Assembly: GCF_030531065.1 (NCBI RefSeq)
Contig: NZ_JAUNOQ010000008.1
Location: forward strand, 1 to 64,000
Length of the DNA stretch: 64,000 nucleotides
Source: Phascolarctobacterium sp.
GTDB taxonomy: Bacteria > Bacillota > Negativicutes > Acidaminococcales > Acidaminococcaceae
Direction of reading: 5' to 3'
Positions 32,409 to 41,559 of this stretch are shown piece by piece. Position numbers and translations under genes: made by a program. The notes below the pieces were generated by a model. It had not been told where the DNA came from. It did no database searches and was given only the letters and a program-made list of their open reading frames with translations. The stretch's first letter is position 1. The number at the start of each line of letters is the position of its first letter.

Positions 32409-33449
32409 TTAAATTGCGGCGTCCAGCTCTAAAATAATTTCCGCCGCCCTGCGCGCGTCCTCGCTGCCGATCCCCTTATAATAAACCAGCCTTACGCAGG
32501 TTTGCAGCACGGTTTTAATCAGCAGGCCCCTGGCTTCCGCCATAGCGCAGAATTCTGCGGGGCTGACGCCGGCCTTGCTGACGTCCAGCACCAGAATATT
32601 GGACTGCACCTCGTCCTGCATAGTCAGCTTGCGCAGCCTGCCGCGCAACAACGAAGCCGTCAGCCGGGCGTTGGCGATATCCTCCCGCATCCGCTGCAAA
32701 TTATGCTGCAGCGCGTAAATGCCGGGAGCGGCGATGACGCCGGCCTGACGCATACCGCCGCCCAGCACCTTGCGGATTTCGCGGGCCTTGGCAATCTGCG
32801 CTTTAGTGCTGCACAGCACGGAACCCACCGGCGCGCCGATGCCCTTGGAAATGCACACCATAACGGAATCCACATATCGGGTAATCTCCCTGGCCTCCAC
32901 GCCTAAGGCAGCGGCGGCATGGAACAGCCGCGCGCCGTCCATATGAATATGCGCGCCGTGCTTGTCGGCCACCGCCCGCAGCCTGGCCATTTCCTCCACC
33001 GGTATCACATAACCGCCGGAAAAATTATGCGTATTTTCCAAACACAGCAGCTTCGCGCCCGACTCTGCCAACAGTTTGTCTATCTGCTCCACGTCCGGGG
33101 TATTTTTTTCGTTCATCGCATATTTTACGGGAATCATACGGCAATACTGCTCGTCGAAAAGAAATTTTTCCGTCAGCAATAAATGCTGCTGCTCGTGTAC
33201 CAGTACCTTATCCCCCGCTTTGCACCAGCTCAGCACGCCGCAGGTGTTGCCCATCGTGCCGGTAGGGCACAGCAGTCCGGCCTCCATGCCGGTCAGCTCC
33301 GCCGTCAAATCTTCCAGCGCGTTAATCGTCAAATCCTCGCCGCGGCCGTCGGCGCCGACTCTGCCGTCGTCGCCTAAGCGAGCCGTCATAATGGTTTGCA
33401 GCATAGACTCGTCTGGCATAGTCAAAGTATCGCTGCGTAAATCAATCAT
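32409..33449 (-). CDS. ltaE: Low-specificity L-threonine aldolase
   Basis: A 346-residue fold-type I PLP enzyme splitting L-threonine/allo-threonine to glycine and acetaldehyde. The PLP lysine lies in CISKGIGAPVGS (about residue 202). The IDLRSDT start, the HMDGARLF segment and ENTHNFSGGYV are family hallmarks. I choose ATG 33449, 7 nt after GGAGG; ATG 33452 is also possible. It is first in an operon with the symporter and is divergent to a LysR gene. Confidence 0.92.
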   Translation of the reverse strand: MIDLRSDTLTMPDESMLQTIMTARLGDDGRVGADGRGEDLTINALEDLTAELTGMEAGLLCPTGTMGNTCGVLSWCKAGDKVLVHEQQHLLLTEKFLFDEQYCRMIPVKYAMNEKNTPDVEQIDKLLAESGAKLLCLENTHNFSGGYVIPVEEMARLRAVADKHGAHIHMDGARLFHAAAALGVEAREITRYVDSVMVCISKGIGAPVGSVLCSTKAQIAKAREIRKVLGGGMRQAGVIAAPGIYALQHNLQRMREDIANARLTASLLRGRLRKLTMQDEVQSNILVLDVSKAGVSPAEFCAMAEARGLLIKTVLQTCVRLVYYKGIGSEDARRAAEIILELDAAI

Positions 33450-33696
33450 CATACCGCCTCCCTGAAAATTCACTAAATTGTAACTATAATTTTATTATAC
33501 TAAACGGCCCGCCTGCTTGCCTAATACAAAATACTATGCTTAAATATATAAAAAAACTTATACTTTAGCGCCGTTTTCCCTTGTTTTACGGGCTTTTCCG
33601 TTTTATAATCATAATAACAAATCCCGAAATACTAATTTGTTATGCAAAATACTTCAGCGCGAAAAATAATTTTGTTACAGGAGGTGTGCCGGTACA

Positions 33697-34638
33697 GTGG
33701 AAAAAGCTATGGAATATATTTTACAAGTGGACAGCCAGCGCAGCTTTTCCAAAGCGGCAGAGTGTTTGTTCATCAGCCAGCCGGCTTTAAGCGCCATCAT
33801 CCACAAAGAAGAATTACGACTCGGCGTACAGCTTTTCGACCGCAGCGTCAAACCCGTCAAACTAACGTCGGCCGGCACGAAATATATTGCGGCCGCCAAA
33901 AAAATACAAAAAATTGAAGCCAGACTATTCCAGGAATTGCAAAATCACCAAGACGATAAAAAAGAGCTGGTCATCGGCAGCTCCGCTTTTTTCTTCGTCA
34001 ATTTTATCAATAAATTAAAGGAGGATTTTTCCCGGCAGCGCCCGCAGATTACTTATAAATGTATCGAAGCCTCTACGGAAGCGGCGCTGCATAAATTGCA
34101 AAAGAAAGAGCTGGACATGGTCATCACGGCGCACAACAACCATCTCAAGGACTGCTGCTTCGTTCCCATCAGAAGCGAAAGCATTGTGCTGGCCGTCCCC
34201 GCCGCTTTCGACATCAATAAGCGTTTGACCGGCTACGCGCTTACCCTGCAGCAAATCAACAGCGGCGAATGGCGGCAGCAACGCTATCCCTGCGTACCGC
34301 TGGCTTATTTTGACAATTATCCTTTCATTCTGCATAAAAAAAGTAAGGATATGTATAAACGCGCCATGCGCATCTTTCACCGCCAGAATATGCGCCCGCG
34401 CGTTTTAGCCCATATCGAGGACTTCTACACTTTATATTTTCTGGCGCGGTCGGGGCAGGGCATTGTTTTCCTGCGGGATTCCCTGCTGAAATATATGGAG
34501 CCCACCGCCCATCTGATTTATTATAAAATCAACGACCCGCTGGCTACCCGCAATATCAATATCTACTACCGCAAGGACAATACCGACGCCTTAGTGCGGC
34601 AGTTCATTGATTTTTGCGTGCAGAGCGGCAAAAGCTAA
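33697..34638 (+). CDS. LysR-family transcriptional regulator
   Basis: A 313-residue regulator. It has the N-terminal winged HTH (DSQRSFSKAAECLFISQPALSAIIHKEE split over residues 12-40) and a C-terminal effector domain with two Rossmann-like halves. The GTG start at 33697 has GGAGG 12 nt upstream; ATG 33709 is an alternative. It is divergent from ltaE-symporter, the usual position of a LysR regulator relative to its target. Its effector may therefore be an amino acid (inference). Confidence 0.9.
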   Translation: MEKAMEYILQVDSQRSFSKAAECLFISQPALSAIIHKEELRLGVQLFDRSVKPVKLTSAGTKYIAAAKKIQKIEARLFQELQNHQDDKKELVIGSSAFFFVNFINKLKEDFSRQRPQITYKCIEASTEAALHKLQKKELDMVITAHNNHLKDCCFVPIRSESIVLAVPAAFDINKRLTGYALTLQQINSGEWRQQRYPCVPLAYFDNYPFILHKKSKDMYKRAMRIFHRQNMRPRVLAHIEDFYTLYFLARSGQGIVFLRDSLLKYMEPTAHLIYYKINDPLATRNINIYYRKDNTDALVRQFIDFCVQSGKS

Positions 34639-34640
34639 AA

Positions 34641-34710
34641 AAGACTGACAGACAAGCCTGCGCCCGCCGCTAATTTACGGCAAGGCGCGCTTGTTCCGTC
34701 AGTCTTAATT
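34641..34710. terminator. Bidirectional terminator, LysR / comM
   Basis: AAGACTGAC (34641-34649) and GTCAGTCTT (34698-34706), with inner ACAAGC.../GC..GCTTGT arms. A-run on the left and T-run on the right serve both converging genes. Confidence 0.85.
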
Positions 34711-34711
34711 T

Positions 34712-36232
34712 TTAATTGCTCACGCTGGTGCGCAGCTGAATGGCTTCGGCAATGTGCCTAGCTGTAATCTGTTCGCTGCCGGCCAGGTCGGCGATGGTGC
34801 GCGCCACTTTTAAAATGCGGTCGTGGCTGCGGGCGCTCAAGTGCAGCATATTAAAATATTTTTCCAGCACGGCTTGGGCGTTGTCGTCCAGTTTGCAGTA
34901 TTTTACCACCTCGCTGCGCCCCATCTGCGCGTTGCAGTACAGCCCCCACTGTCCCAGCCGCCGCTGCTGAATCAGCCTGGCCTTAACAACTCGTTCCCGA
35001 ATCGCGGCTGAGCTTTCTCCCGCCGCTTTTTCTTTCAGCTCGGCAAATTCCACCCGCGCCAGATTTATCTGCATATCCATTCTGTCCATCAGCGGGCCGG
35101 AAATTTTGCGCCGGTAAGCGTCGATATCCTTCTGCTTGCAGGTGCAGCGGTGCAGCTTGTCGCCAAGATAACCGCAGGGACATGGATTTTGAGCGGCTAC
35201 CAGAATAAAACGGCTGGGAAAGGTCAGAGCCGCGCGCACGCGGGAAATGTTAACCTCGCCGTCCTCCAAGGGCTGCCGCAGCATCTCCAAAGTATAGCGT
35301 TCAAACTCCGGCAGCTCGTCCAAAAAGAGCACGCCGTTATGGCTCAGCGTCACCTCGCCCGGACGCGGCGTGGAGCCGCCGCCCAAAAGCGCGCTGCCGG
35401 AAATGCTGTGGTGCGGGCTGCGGAAGGGGCGTTCCAGCATGACGCTGTCTGCCTGGGGCAGCAGGCCCACGATGCTGTAAATTTTCGTAACCTCTAAAGC
35501 CTCGGCCTCCGTCATCGGCGGCAGAATCGTCACCATGCGCCGCGCCAGCATCGTCTTGCCGCAGCCCGGCGAGCCCACCAGCAAAATACTGTGGCCTCCG
35601 GCGGCGGCGATTTCCAAACCGCGCCGCGCTACCAGCTGTCCCTTAACGTCGGCAAAATCCACATGATAAACCCGCTGCTGGTTCTGCAAAATATTTTCCT
35701 TCGGCAGGGGCGTCAGCGGCGCTTTGCCCTGCAAATGCTCGACGATTTCACTAAGCGTCGCCGCCGTATAAACCGTAATGCCGTGAACGAGCTTGCCCTC
35801 GGCGGCGTTATCCTTTGGGATAAAAATTTCCTTGGCCCCGCTGCGCTTAGCGTCCATAATCATGGATAAAACGCCGGACACTTTACGGATACGTCCGTCC
35901 AGCGACAGTTCGCCTACAAAAACTTTTTCCCTAACCTTTTCCGCGTCCAGCAGACGGCAGCAGCACAATACGCCCACGGCGATGGGCAAATCCAGGCCGC
36001 TGCCCTCCTTACGCAAATCCGCGGGCGCTAAATTCACCGTGATTTTCGTCATGGGAAAGGGATAATGGGAATTGCGCAGCGCCGCCTTGACCCGTTCCTT
36101 GGATTCGCGCACCGCCAGCGCAGGCAGGCCCACTAAATCAAAATTGGGCAGGCCGTTGCTCACGTCCACCTCTACTAAAATTTGTACTCCGTCGATACCG
36201 CAGGTAGTTTCTCCTAAAATTTGCGCAAACAT
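34712..36232 (-). CDS. comM: YifB/ComM-family Mg-chelatase-like AAA ATPase
   Basis: A 506-residue protein with an N-terminal Lon-like (ChlI) domain (GVQILVEVDVSNGLPNFDLVGLP). A central AAA module follows with Walker A VGSPGCGKTMLARR (about residue 213) and the Walker B-like VLFLDELPEF. A Mg-chelatase C-terminal domain contains a zinc-like PCPCGYLG...CTC cluster. ComM acts as a hexameric helicase promoting branch migration in natural transformation. It is last in the ylxM-to-comM gene block. Confidence 0.95.
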   Translation of the reverse strand: MFAQILGETTCGIDGVQILVEVDVSNGLPNFDLVGLPALAVRESKERVKAALRNSHYPFPMTKITVNLAPADLRKEGSGLDLPIAVGVLCCCRLLDAEKVREKVFVGELSLDGRIRKVSGVLSMIMDAKRSGAKEIFIPKDNAAEGKLVHGITVYTAATLSEIVEHLQGKAPLTPLPKENILQNQQRVYHVDFADVKGQLVARRGLEIAAAGGHSILLVGSPGCGKTMLARRMVTILPPMTEAEALEVTKIYSIVGLLPQADSVMLERPFRSPHHSISGSALLGGGSTPRPGEVTLSHNGVLFLDELPEFERYTLEMLRQPLEDGEVNISRVRAALTFPSRFILVAAQNPCPCGYLGDKLHRCTCKQKDIDAYRRKISGPLMDRMDMQINLARVEFAELKEKAAGESSAAIRERVVKARLIQQRRLGQWGLYCNAQMGRSEVVKYCKLDDNAQAVLEKYFNMLHLSARSHDRILKVARTIADLAGSEQITARHIAEAIQLRTSVSN

Positions 36233-36253
36233 TTTTACACTCCTATCTTCGTT

Positions 36254-36625
36254 TCAGAAGCAATGCGGGTAATGCCTGAGCTGCACGGCCGCAGTGCCTT
36301 CTATGATAATTTCAACTACATCAAAGGAAAGCACCGGTATGCAGTCCATCAACCCCGCGCATTGGAGGTAATATTCGGCACAACGATAGATTTTTCTTTG
36401 CTTCGTCAAGGTTACGGCTTCCGCAGGCGCGCCGTAGCGCTGCGAATGCCTCGTCTTGACCTCAATAAAGCTCAATACCCCGGCTTTACTGGCAACAATA
36501 TCAATTTCACCGTAACGGCGGTAGCGAAAATTCCGCGCCAAAATCCTATATCCCTGCCGCTGTAAATAAGCGCAGGCCGCGTTTTCGCCGTACTCCCCCA
36601 GTTTAATCCTCGACCGGGTATTCAT
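36254..36625 (-). CDS. YraN family protein (UPF0102)
   Basis: A 123-residue predicted nuclease-fold protein. It has LGEYGENAACAYLQRQGY, the RYRRYGEIDIVA motif and FIEVKTR, the PD-(D/E)XK-like core of UPF0102. Its biochemical function is not established. The start at 36625 overlaps the rnhB end by 23 bp and has no clear ribosome site, so coupling is likely. The longer frame upstream is antisense-like noise over rnhB. Confidence 0.9.
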   Translation of the reverse strand: MNTRSRIKLGEYGENAACAYLQRQGYRILARNFRYRRYGEIDIVASKAGVLSFIEVKTRHSQRYGAPAEAVTLTKQRKIYRCAEYYLQCAGLMDCIPVLSFDVVEIIIEGTAAVQLRHYPHCF

Positions 36626-37433
36626 AAGAGTCGAGCTGGGGCGCATATAAAATATCTTCCGCAGCGGCTGCGGGCGGCAGGCCCATGCTTTTAACCGGCT
36701 CGTAGCTGCGGCGGTGCCATTTGGTAGCGCCGTGCGCTGCAATGGCCTGCATATGCGCACTGCTGCCGTAGCCCTTGTTCTGCGCAAAGCCGTAGGCGGG
36801 ATAAAGCTTATCCAGCCGCTCCATAATGCGGTCACGCGTTACCTTGGCAATGATGGAGGCGGCGGCGATGGAAGCGCTCAAGGCGTCGCCGTGAATAACG
36901 GAAACGGTTTCGATTGCCGCAGCCTGCACCGGCATCGCGTCGATTAAAGCAACCTGGGGACGCAGCGGCAGATGCTCCAGCACCGCCGCCATACCCCGCT
37001 GGGTGGCGCTGTAAATATTATAAGCGTCGATATTGCTTACGCTGACGATATTTACCTCTATCGCCAAAGCCTTTTCCATAATTTCGTCGTACAATGCATC
37101 GCGCCTAGCGGCGCTGAGCTGCTTGGAATCGTTCAGCCCGCTGATAAAAATTTCCTGCGGCAAAATAACGGCGGCGATAACCAAAGGCCCGGCCAGCGGC
37201 CCGCGTCCGGCCTCGTCCACGCCCGCCACATACTGCGCTCCCTTTCCGTAATAAATATGCTCGTAGCGCAGCATTTTCTCAAAGCGCCGCCGCTCGGCCT
37301 CAGCCTTAGCCAGGCGTTTGTCGTAGGCCGCCAGCAACTTCTGCACGCCGCTGCGTTCGTCCTGGCGCAAAGCTTCCAGCTGCTCGGCCGCAGGCTGGCC
37401 TGCCAGCAGCTCCTTAACCTCGTTGATTTTCAT
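36603..37433 (-). CDS. rnhB: Ribonuclease HII
   Basis: A 276-residue RNase HII that removes ribonucleotides and RNA primers from RNA-DNA hybrids. The catalytic GVDEAGRGPLAGP motif is at about residue 72. The ~65-residue helical extension before it (KINEVKELL...) is typical of Firmicute RnhB. The SIIAKVTRDR and later acidic residues complete the site. Located between ylqF and yraN, as usual. Confidence 0.96.
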   Translation of the reverse strand: MKINEVKELLAGQPAAEQLEALRQDERSGVQKLLAAYDKRLAKAEAERRRFEKMLRYEHIYYGKGAQYVAGVDEAGRGPLAGPLVIAAVILPQEIFISGLNDSKQLSAARRDALYDEIMEKALAIEVNIVSVSNIDAYNIYSATQRGMAAVLEHLPLRPQVALIDAMPVQAAAIETVSVIHGDALSASIAAASIIAKVTRDRIMERLDKLYPAYGFAQNKGYGSSAHMQAIAAHGATKWHRRSYEPVKSMGLPPAAAAEDILYAPQLDSYEYPVED

Positions 37434-37487
37434 TACTTCACACTCCCTTTGTAAAATAATTTGCTAAAAGCCTGAAAAATTGCATAA

Positions 37488-37528
37488 AAACCGCTTTATA
37501 GCGCGAATGGTACTACAAAGCGGTTCTC
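37488..37528 (-). terminator. Hairpin between ylqF and rnhB
   Basis: AACCGCTTT at about 37488-37497 and AAAGCGGTT at about 37515-37524 pair. On the minus strand the stem is followed by TTTTTATG. It would partly separate rnhB-yraN-comM from the upstream genes. Confidence 0.75.
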
Positions 37529-37547
37529 AAAATTAAAACCTCATAAC

Positions 37548-38408
37548 TTAGGGCTCGTCGATGGTAAAGCTGCCCAAACGGCCGGAGCGGAAATCCCGCA
37601 GCACCAGCTGGTCCACCTTATCCAAGTCCAGCAACCCGCCGGCCTTTAAACAGCCGCGGGCTTCGGCGATTTTCGCCGTCACGGCGTTAACGTCGTCGCC
37701 AGCCTCTAAGCTCACTGCATATTTAGTTTGCAAGGCCTCGGGATACCTGCGGATTAAAAAATCCAGCAGCAGCTCCACGGCCATTTCCCTATCGAAAACG
37801 TCCTCCTTAATTGCGCCGGTCGCCGCTAGAGCGAAGCCCACGCCGGGGTCTTCAAATTTCGGCCACAGCACGCCGGGCGTATCCAAAAGCTCCAGGCCCT
37901 TGGCGATAGTCACCCACTGCTGCCCGCGGGTCACGCCGGGCTTATCGGCCGCCATAACTTTATTTTTCCCGACTAACCGGTTAATCAGCGTGGACTTGCC
38001 CACGTTAGGAATGCCCACAATCATCACGCGCACGGGACGGTTGCGCACGCCCTTTTTCAGCCATTTGTCGATTACCGGTTTAGCCGCCAGCTGAATAGCG
38101 CCGATGAGCTGCTTCACGCCCTTGCCCGTAGCGCAGTCCACCTTGCACACCGGCAGGCCGCTGCCCTTCAGCTTTTCCAGCCAGCGCTCGGTCTGCGCTT
38201 TGTCCGCCATATCCACCTTGTTCAAAGCGATAACCTTGGGCTTCGCGCCTAAAATATTTTGCAGCATGGGATTGGTGCTGGAACGGGGAATGCGCGCGTC
38301 CAGCATTTCCACCACCACGTCCACCAGCTTAATCTGGCTTTCCATCATGCGCTTGGCTTTGGTCATATGGCCGGGAAACCATTGAATTTTAAAATCTTCC
38401 AGCATCAT
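37548..38408 (-). CDS. ylqF: Ribosome biogenesis GTPase YlqF (RbgA)
   Basis: A 286-residue circularly permuted GTPase. It has WFPGHMTKA at the N-terminus, G4 NKVD (about 62-65), then G1 GIPNVGKST (about 127-136) and G3 DTPG. It assists late assembly of the 50S subunit. Its ATG overlaps the lepB stop (ATGA). Confidence 0.96.
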   Translation of the reverse strand: MMLEDFKIQWFPGHMTKAKRMMESQIKLVDVVVEMLDARIPRSSTNPMLQNILGAKPKVIALNKVDMADKAQTERWLEKLKGSGLPVCKVDCATGKGVKQLIGAIQLAAKPVIDKWLKKGVRNRPVRVMIVGIPNVGKSTLINRLVGKNKVMAADKPGVTRGQQWVTIAKGLELLDTPGVLWPKFEDPGVGFALAATGAIKEDVFDREMAVELLLDFLIRRYPEALQTKYAVSLEAGDDVNAVTAKIAEARGCLKAGGLLDLDKVDQLVLRDFRSGRLGSFTIDEP

Positions 38409-38977
38409 TGGCCCATACCTGCGTCAGCCTTGATAACCCGCGCCTGACTCAGGGGCCAGAAGGCCGCCAGCGCTCTGCCCTTCACCAGCTTATGGGGAAC
38501 AAAGCCCACGTCGGCAAAGCGGCTGTCCTCAGAATTATTGCGGTTGTCGCCCAGCACAAAAATGGTGCCCTCGGGCACTACCGTCTTGCGGAAGTTGGAA
38601 ATATTGCGACCCTTGGGGTCGTCCTTATAAATATAATTTTCCTTCAAGGCCGTGCCGTTGACCAGCACCTGGCCGTTGCGCATCTCTATCGTATCGCCGC
38701 CCACCGCGATAACGCGCTTGATAAAGTCCCGGCTTTCATCCTTAGGGAAGCGGAACACTACAATTTCGCCGCGCTTGGGGTCGGTCACAAAATAGCTCAG
38801 CTTATCTACAATCAGCCGCTCATGGTTGACCAGCGTGGGATACATGGACGAGCCTTCAACCATATAGGGCTCCACTAAAAAGGTACGGATACAAAAGGCC
38901 AAAGCAACGGCGACAATTATGGACACCAGCCAGTCGCTGGCGCTGTCCTGCCAGGAAGTTTCTTTTTTGCTGCTCAA
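38405..38977 (-). CDS. lepB: Signal peptidase I
   Basis: A 190-residue membrane peptidase of the short Gram-positive type with one N-terminal membrane helix (about 17-36). Catalytic Ser44 lies in EGSSMYPTL and Lys87 in KRVIAVGGD; the GDNRNNSEDSR box completes the active site. It removes Sec signal peptides, including presumably those of the autotransporters here. Coupled to ylqF. Confidence 0.96.
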   Translation of the reverse strand: MSSKKETSWQDSASDWLVSIIVAVALAFCIRTFLVEPYMVEGSSMYPTLVNHERLIVDKLSYFVTDPKRGEIVVFRFPKDESRDFIKRVIAVGGDTIEMRNGQVLVNGTALKENYIYKDDPKGRNISNFRKTVVPEGTIFVLGDNRNNSEDSRFADVGFVPHKLVKGRALAAFWPLSQARVIKADAGMGQ

Positions 38978-39107
38978 TTATACAGACCCCTCTCTAAAAC
39001 AATTTACGCTCTTATTTTAACATAAAAATTCCGCGCCGTCATGGGCAAGTTATGGCAGTTATGTAAAAAATACCCGCAAGCCGCAGGGTAATTACGCCAT
39101 AATAAAA

Positions 39108-39137
39108 GGGACTGCACTACTAATGTTACAGTCCCTC
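39108..39137 (-). terminator. Terminator downstream of rplS
   Basis: AGGGACTG and CAGTCCCT pair, followed on the minus strand by TTTTATTATG. It separates rplS from lepB. Confidence 0.78.
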
Positions 39138-39164
39138 TCATTATTCATGAACATCTTCGCTGAA

Positions 39165-39506
39165 TTAGCGTTTTTCTCTGATACGAGCTGCTTTACCGGT
39201 CAGGTTGCGCAGATAGTACAGTTTAGCGCGGCGAACGATACCGCGGCGGGCAACCTCAATCTTTTCGATACGCGGGCTGTGAACCGGGAAGGTTCTTTCT
39301 ACGCCTACGCCGTAGGAAATACGACGAACGGTAAAGTTTTCACGCACGCCGGAGCCGCTGCGGGCGATAACAACGCCTTCAAACAGCTGGATACGCTCTC
39401 TGCTGCCTTCAACGATTTTGCAATAAACTTTTACGGTGTCGCCTGCTTTAAAGTCAGGGATGTCGGAACGCAGTTGTTCTTGTTCCAATACTTCAATAAT
39501 GTTCAT
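39165..39506 (-). CDS. rplS: 50S ribosomal protein L19
   Basis: A 113-residue bL19: [21 protein letters not shown], the [18 protein letters not shown]-like segment and basic C-terminus. It sits at the 30S-50S interface. AGGAGG precedes the ATG. It has its own promoter and a structured leader. Confidence 0.97.
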   Translation of the reverse strand: MNIIEVLEQEQLRSDIPDFKAGDTVKVYCKIVEGSRERIQLFEGVVIARSGSGVRENFTVRRISYGVGVERTFPVHSPRIEKIEVARRGIVRRAKLYYLRNLTGKAARIREKR

Positions 39507-39565
39507 AATGTCCTCCTAAATCATAGACGTTCATGTGTGAACCCCACAGCGGACCGTCCGTATTA
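39507..39565 (-). ncRNA. Candidate rplS 5' leader
   Basis: The roughly 60-nt leader between the promoter and rplS can fold a small hairpin GTTCA/TGAAC and a GACG/CGTC closing stem just before the ribosome site. Firmicute L19 genes often carry an autoregulatory leader, so that role is inferred. The match to the known motif was not checked. Confidence 0.35.
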
Positions 39566-39575
39566 CACAACGAAA

Positions 39576-39604
39576 ATTTTACCATAAACCAGAAATTAAA
39601 TCAA
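39576..39604 (-). promoter_or_regulatory. Promoter of rplS
   Basis: TTGATT (39599-39604), a 17-bp spacer and TAAAAT (39576-39581) on the minus strand. Confidence 0.65.
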
Positions 39605-39654
39605 GAAAAAACGCAATATTTTTTACAAAAAAACAGCGCTTAAGCCAGTTCCTG

Positions 39655-40230
39655 TCAAGGCTTTTCCCACCAGGCCTCCCCGGCCAGGCGGTCTAAAATA
39701 ATAGCCGCCGCGCCGCGCACGCACAGGTGGTTATAATCGCAGGGGCCGTACACAGGCTCTAAAATAAAATCAAAGCTTTTCATCGTTTCCGCTTCGATGC
39801 CGAAGCCCGTGCCGAACAAAAGCAGTACGGGACGGTCGCCCTCGTGCAGCATTTTGCGCATAAAGCTGTAGGTCACGGTGTTGGGATAAACGCGGGCGTC
39901 GGTAGTGACAATATAGGGACGCTTGCCCGTGCGCTCCTCGATATCCGCAGCGGCGGCGGCAATATTCTCCAGCCAGCAGACCCGCGCCAAGGCGTCGGCC
40001 CTGTCCGGATTATACACCTTGCCGTAGCCCTGCTGCCAGTAGTCGATAATCTTACCGATGATGCGCTTCTGCGGCTCCAGGGGATGAATAATATAATAGC
40101 GCTGCACATTATAGGTACGGCAAGTGCGGGAAATATCGTGAATGTCAAAATTAGTTACGGCGCTGGCAATGACCTGCATCCGCTTATTATAAATGGGATA
40201 GTGGACCAGGCCCACATATAATTCAGCCAT
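39655..40230 (-). CDS. SPOUT-like RNA methyltransferase (Methyltrn_RNA_4)
   Basis: A 191-residue protein of the PF09936-type SAM-dependent RNA methylases, a family typically found between trmD and rplS. The segments LVHYPIYNK, the central TTDAR region, LLLFGTGFGIEAE and GPCDYNHLCVRGAAAIILDR match a trefoil-knot fold. The RNA substrate is not known. It overlaps trmD by 8 bp. Confidence 0.85.
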   Translation of the reverse strand: MAELYVGLVHYPIYNKRMQVIASAVTNFDIHDISRTCRTYNVQRYYIIHPLEPQKRIIGKIIDYWQQGYGKVYNPDRADALARVCWLENIAAAAADIEERTGKRPYIVTTDARVYPNTVTYSFMRKMLHEGDRPVLLLFGTGFGIEAETMKSFDFILEPVYGPCDYNHLCVRGAAAIILDRLAGEAWWEKP

Positions 40231-41056
40231 TTTCTCCCTCCTCTGCGCTCGCTGCCGCCGCGTTTCTGGCGGCGCGCAGCTCCTTGGCCGCCGCGATTTT
40301 ACCGCGCAGCTCCTCCCAGAACCTGCGCTCGGATTTTTTCATTTTCAGCGGCAGCCTGCCGTCGATAAGCTGCTTCTGCTCCGCCGTCAGCAAATCGGGG
40401 CGGATAAAATAGGTGGCCTGCAGCGCTTCCTGCAAGCGCCAGCTGTTGATTAAAGCGTGGTTGCCGCTGCGCAGCACCTCCGGCACCGTCAGCCCTTCAA
40501 AATCCACCGGCCGCGTGTACTGAGGATATTCCAAAAGCCCCGTACTGAAAGAATCCTCCTCGGCGCTGGCCAGCTTGCCCAAAACTCCCGGAAGAAAACG
40601 AGCGACGGCGTCCATAACCACCAGCGCCGGCAGCTCGCCCCCCGTCAGCACATAATCGCCGATGGAAAGCTTTTCGTCCACCCAATGAAAAATGCGCTCG
40701 TCGAAGCCCTCGTAATGCCCGCAGACGAAAATCAAATCCTGACCGCAGGCCGCGTATTCTTCGACCACGCTTTGTTTGAGCGTGCGCCCACCGGGGCACA
40801 TAGCGATTACCCGCGCGTTGGGCAGCTGTTCCTTGGCCTTGCGGATGGCCGCCACCATCGGCTCCGGCTTCAGCACCATGCCCGCGCCGCCGCCGAAGGG
40901 CGTGTCGTCCACCGTGCGGTGTACGTCGTGCGTAAAGTCGCGGGGGTTGATACAGCTTATATCGATCAATCCCCTAGCCTGCGCCCGCTGCAGAATGCTG
41001 TGGCCCGCCGCCTGCTCTATCTGCTCCGGAAACAAGGTTACAAATAAAAATTTCAT
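40223..41056 (-). CDS. trmD: tRNA (guanine37-N1)-methyltransferase
   Basis: A 277-residue SPOUT methylase. It has the DDTPFGGGAGMVLKPEP loop, CPGGRTLKQ, ICGHYEG-like FVCGHYEGFDERI and GDYVLTGGELPA. It makes m1G37, which prevents +1 frameshifting. It is about 30 residues longer than typical because of a basic, alanine-rich C-terminal tail. It overlaps rimM by 4 bp. Confidence 0.97.
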   Translation of the reverse strand: MKFLFVTLFPEQIEQAAGHSILQRAQARGLIDISCINPRDFTHDVHRTVDDTPFGGGAGMVLKPEPMVAAIRKAKEQLPNARVIAMCPGGRTLKQSVVEEYAACGQDLIFVCGHYEGFDERIFHWVDEKLSIGDYVLTGGELPALVVMDAVARFLPGVLGKLASAEEDSFSTGLLEYPQYTRPVDFEGLTVPEVLRSGNHALINSWRLQEALQATYFIRPDLLTAEQKQLIDGRLPLKMKKSERRFWEELRGKIAAAKELRAARNAAAASAEEGENG

Positions 41057-41556
41057 GCTTCGTCAACCCATTCCGGCAGCGTTACCACTATGCGTTTTTC
41101 CGCCAGATTGATTTCTTTAACGTAAATTTTCAGCGCCGGCAGTAGAATATCCTTCGCGCCGGGCACGGCGATAACGTACACGTCGTTGCTGCCAGTAGTC
41201 AAAGCGTCCTTAAAGGTGCCGATCTGTGCGCCCTGTTCGTCGTAAACCGGCAGGCCGATAAGGTCGGCCACATAAAATTGCCCTTCTTCCAGCTCCGGCA
41301 AATCGCCGGCGTTAATCAAAACCTCCTGGCCGCGCAGCAGCTCCGCTTCGTTCATCGAATTTATTTCCGCAACCGTAGCCAGCACCATGCGTTTGTGAAA
41401 GCGGGCGTGCTTCAGCGTCAGCCTGCGCCCGTCCGCCAGCAATAAATAATCCAGCTCTAAAAATTGTTCCGGCTTTTCAGTCAATGGCAGAATACGAATA
41501 TCGCCCCGCACACCGTGCGGAGCGACGATTTTGCCAATTACTATTTGGTTATTCAT
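41053..41556 (-). CDS. rimM: 16S rRNA processing protein RimM
   Basis: A 167-residue two-domain assembly factor: N-terminal beta-barrel (VIGKIVAPHGVRGDIRILPLT) and C-terminal PRC-barrel (FYVADLIGLPVYDEQG... LLPALKIYVKEI). It binds S19 during maturation of the 30S head. Directly upstream of trmD with a 4-bp overlap. Confidence 0.96.
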   Translation of the reverse strand: MNNQIVIGKIVAPHGVRGDIRILPLTEKPEQFLELDYLLLADGRRLTLKHARFHKRMVLATVAEINSMNEAELLRGQEVLINAGDLPELEEGQFYVADLIGLPVYDEQGAQIGTFKDALTTGSNDVYVIAVPGAKDILLPALKIYVKEINLAEKRIVVTLPEWVDEA

Positions 41557-41559
41557 GGA

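Noticed and set aside
36626-36835. Upstream extension of the yraN frame
   Set aside because: It is an alternate frame of rnhB; YraN homology begins at the ATG at 36625.
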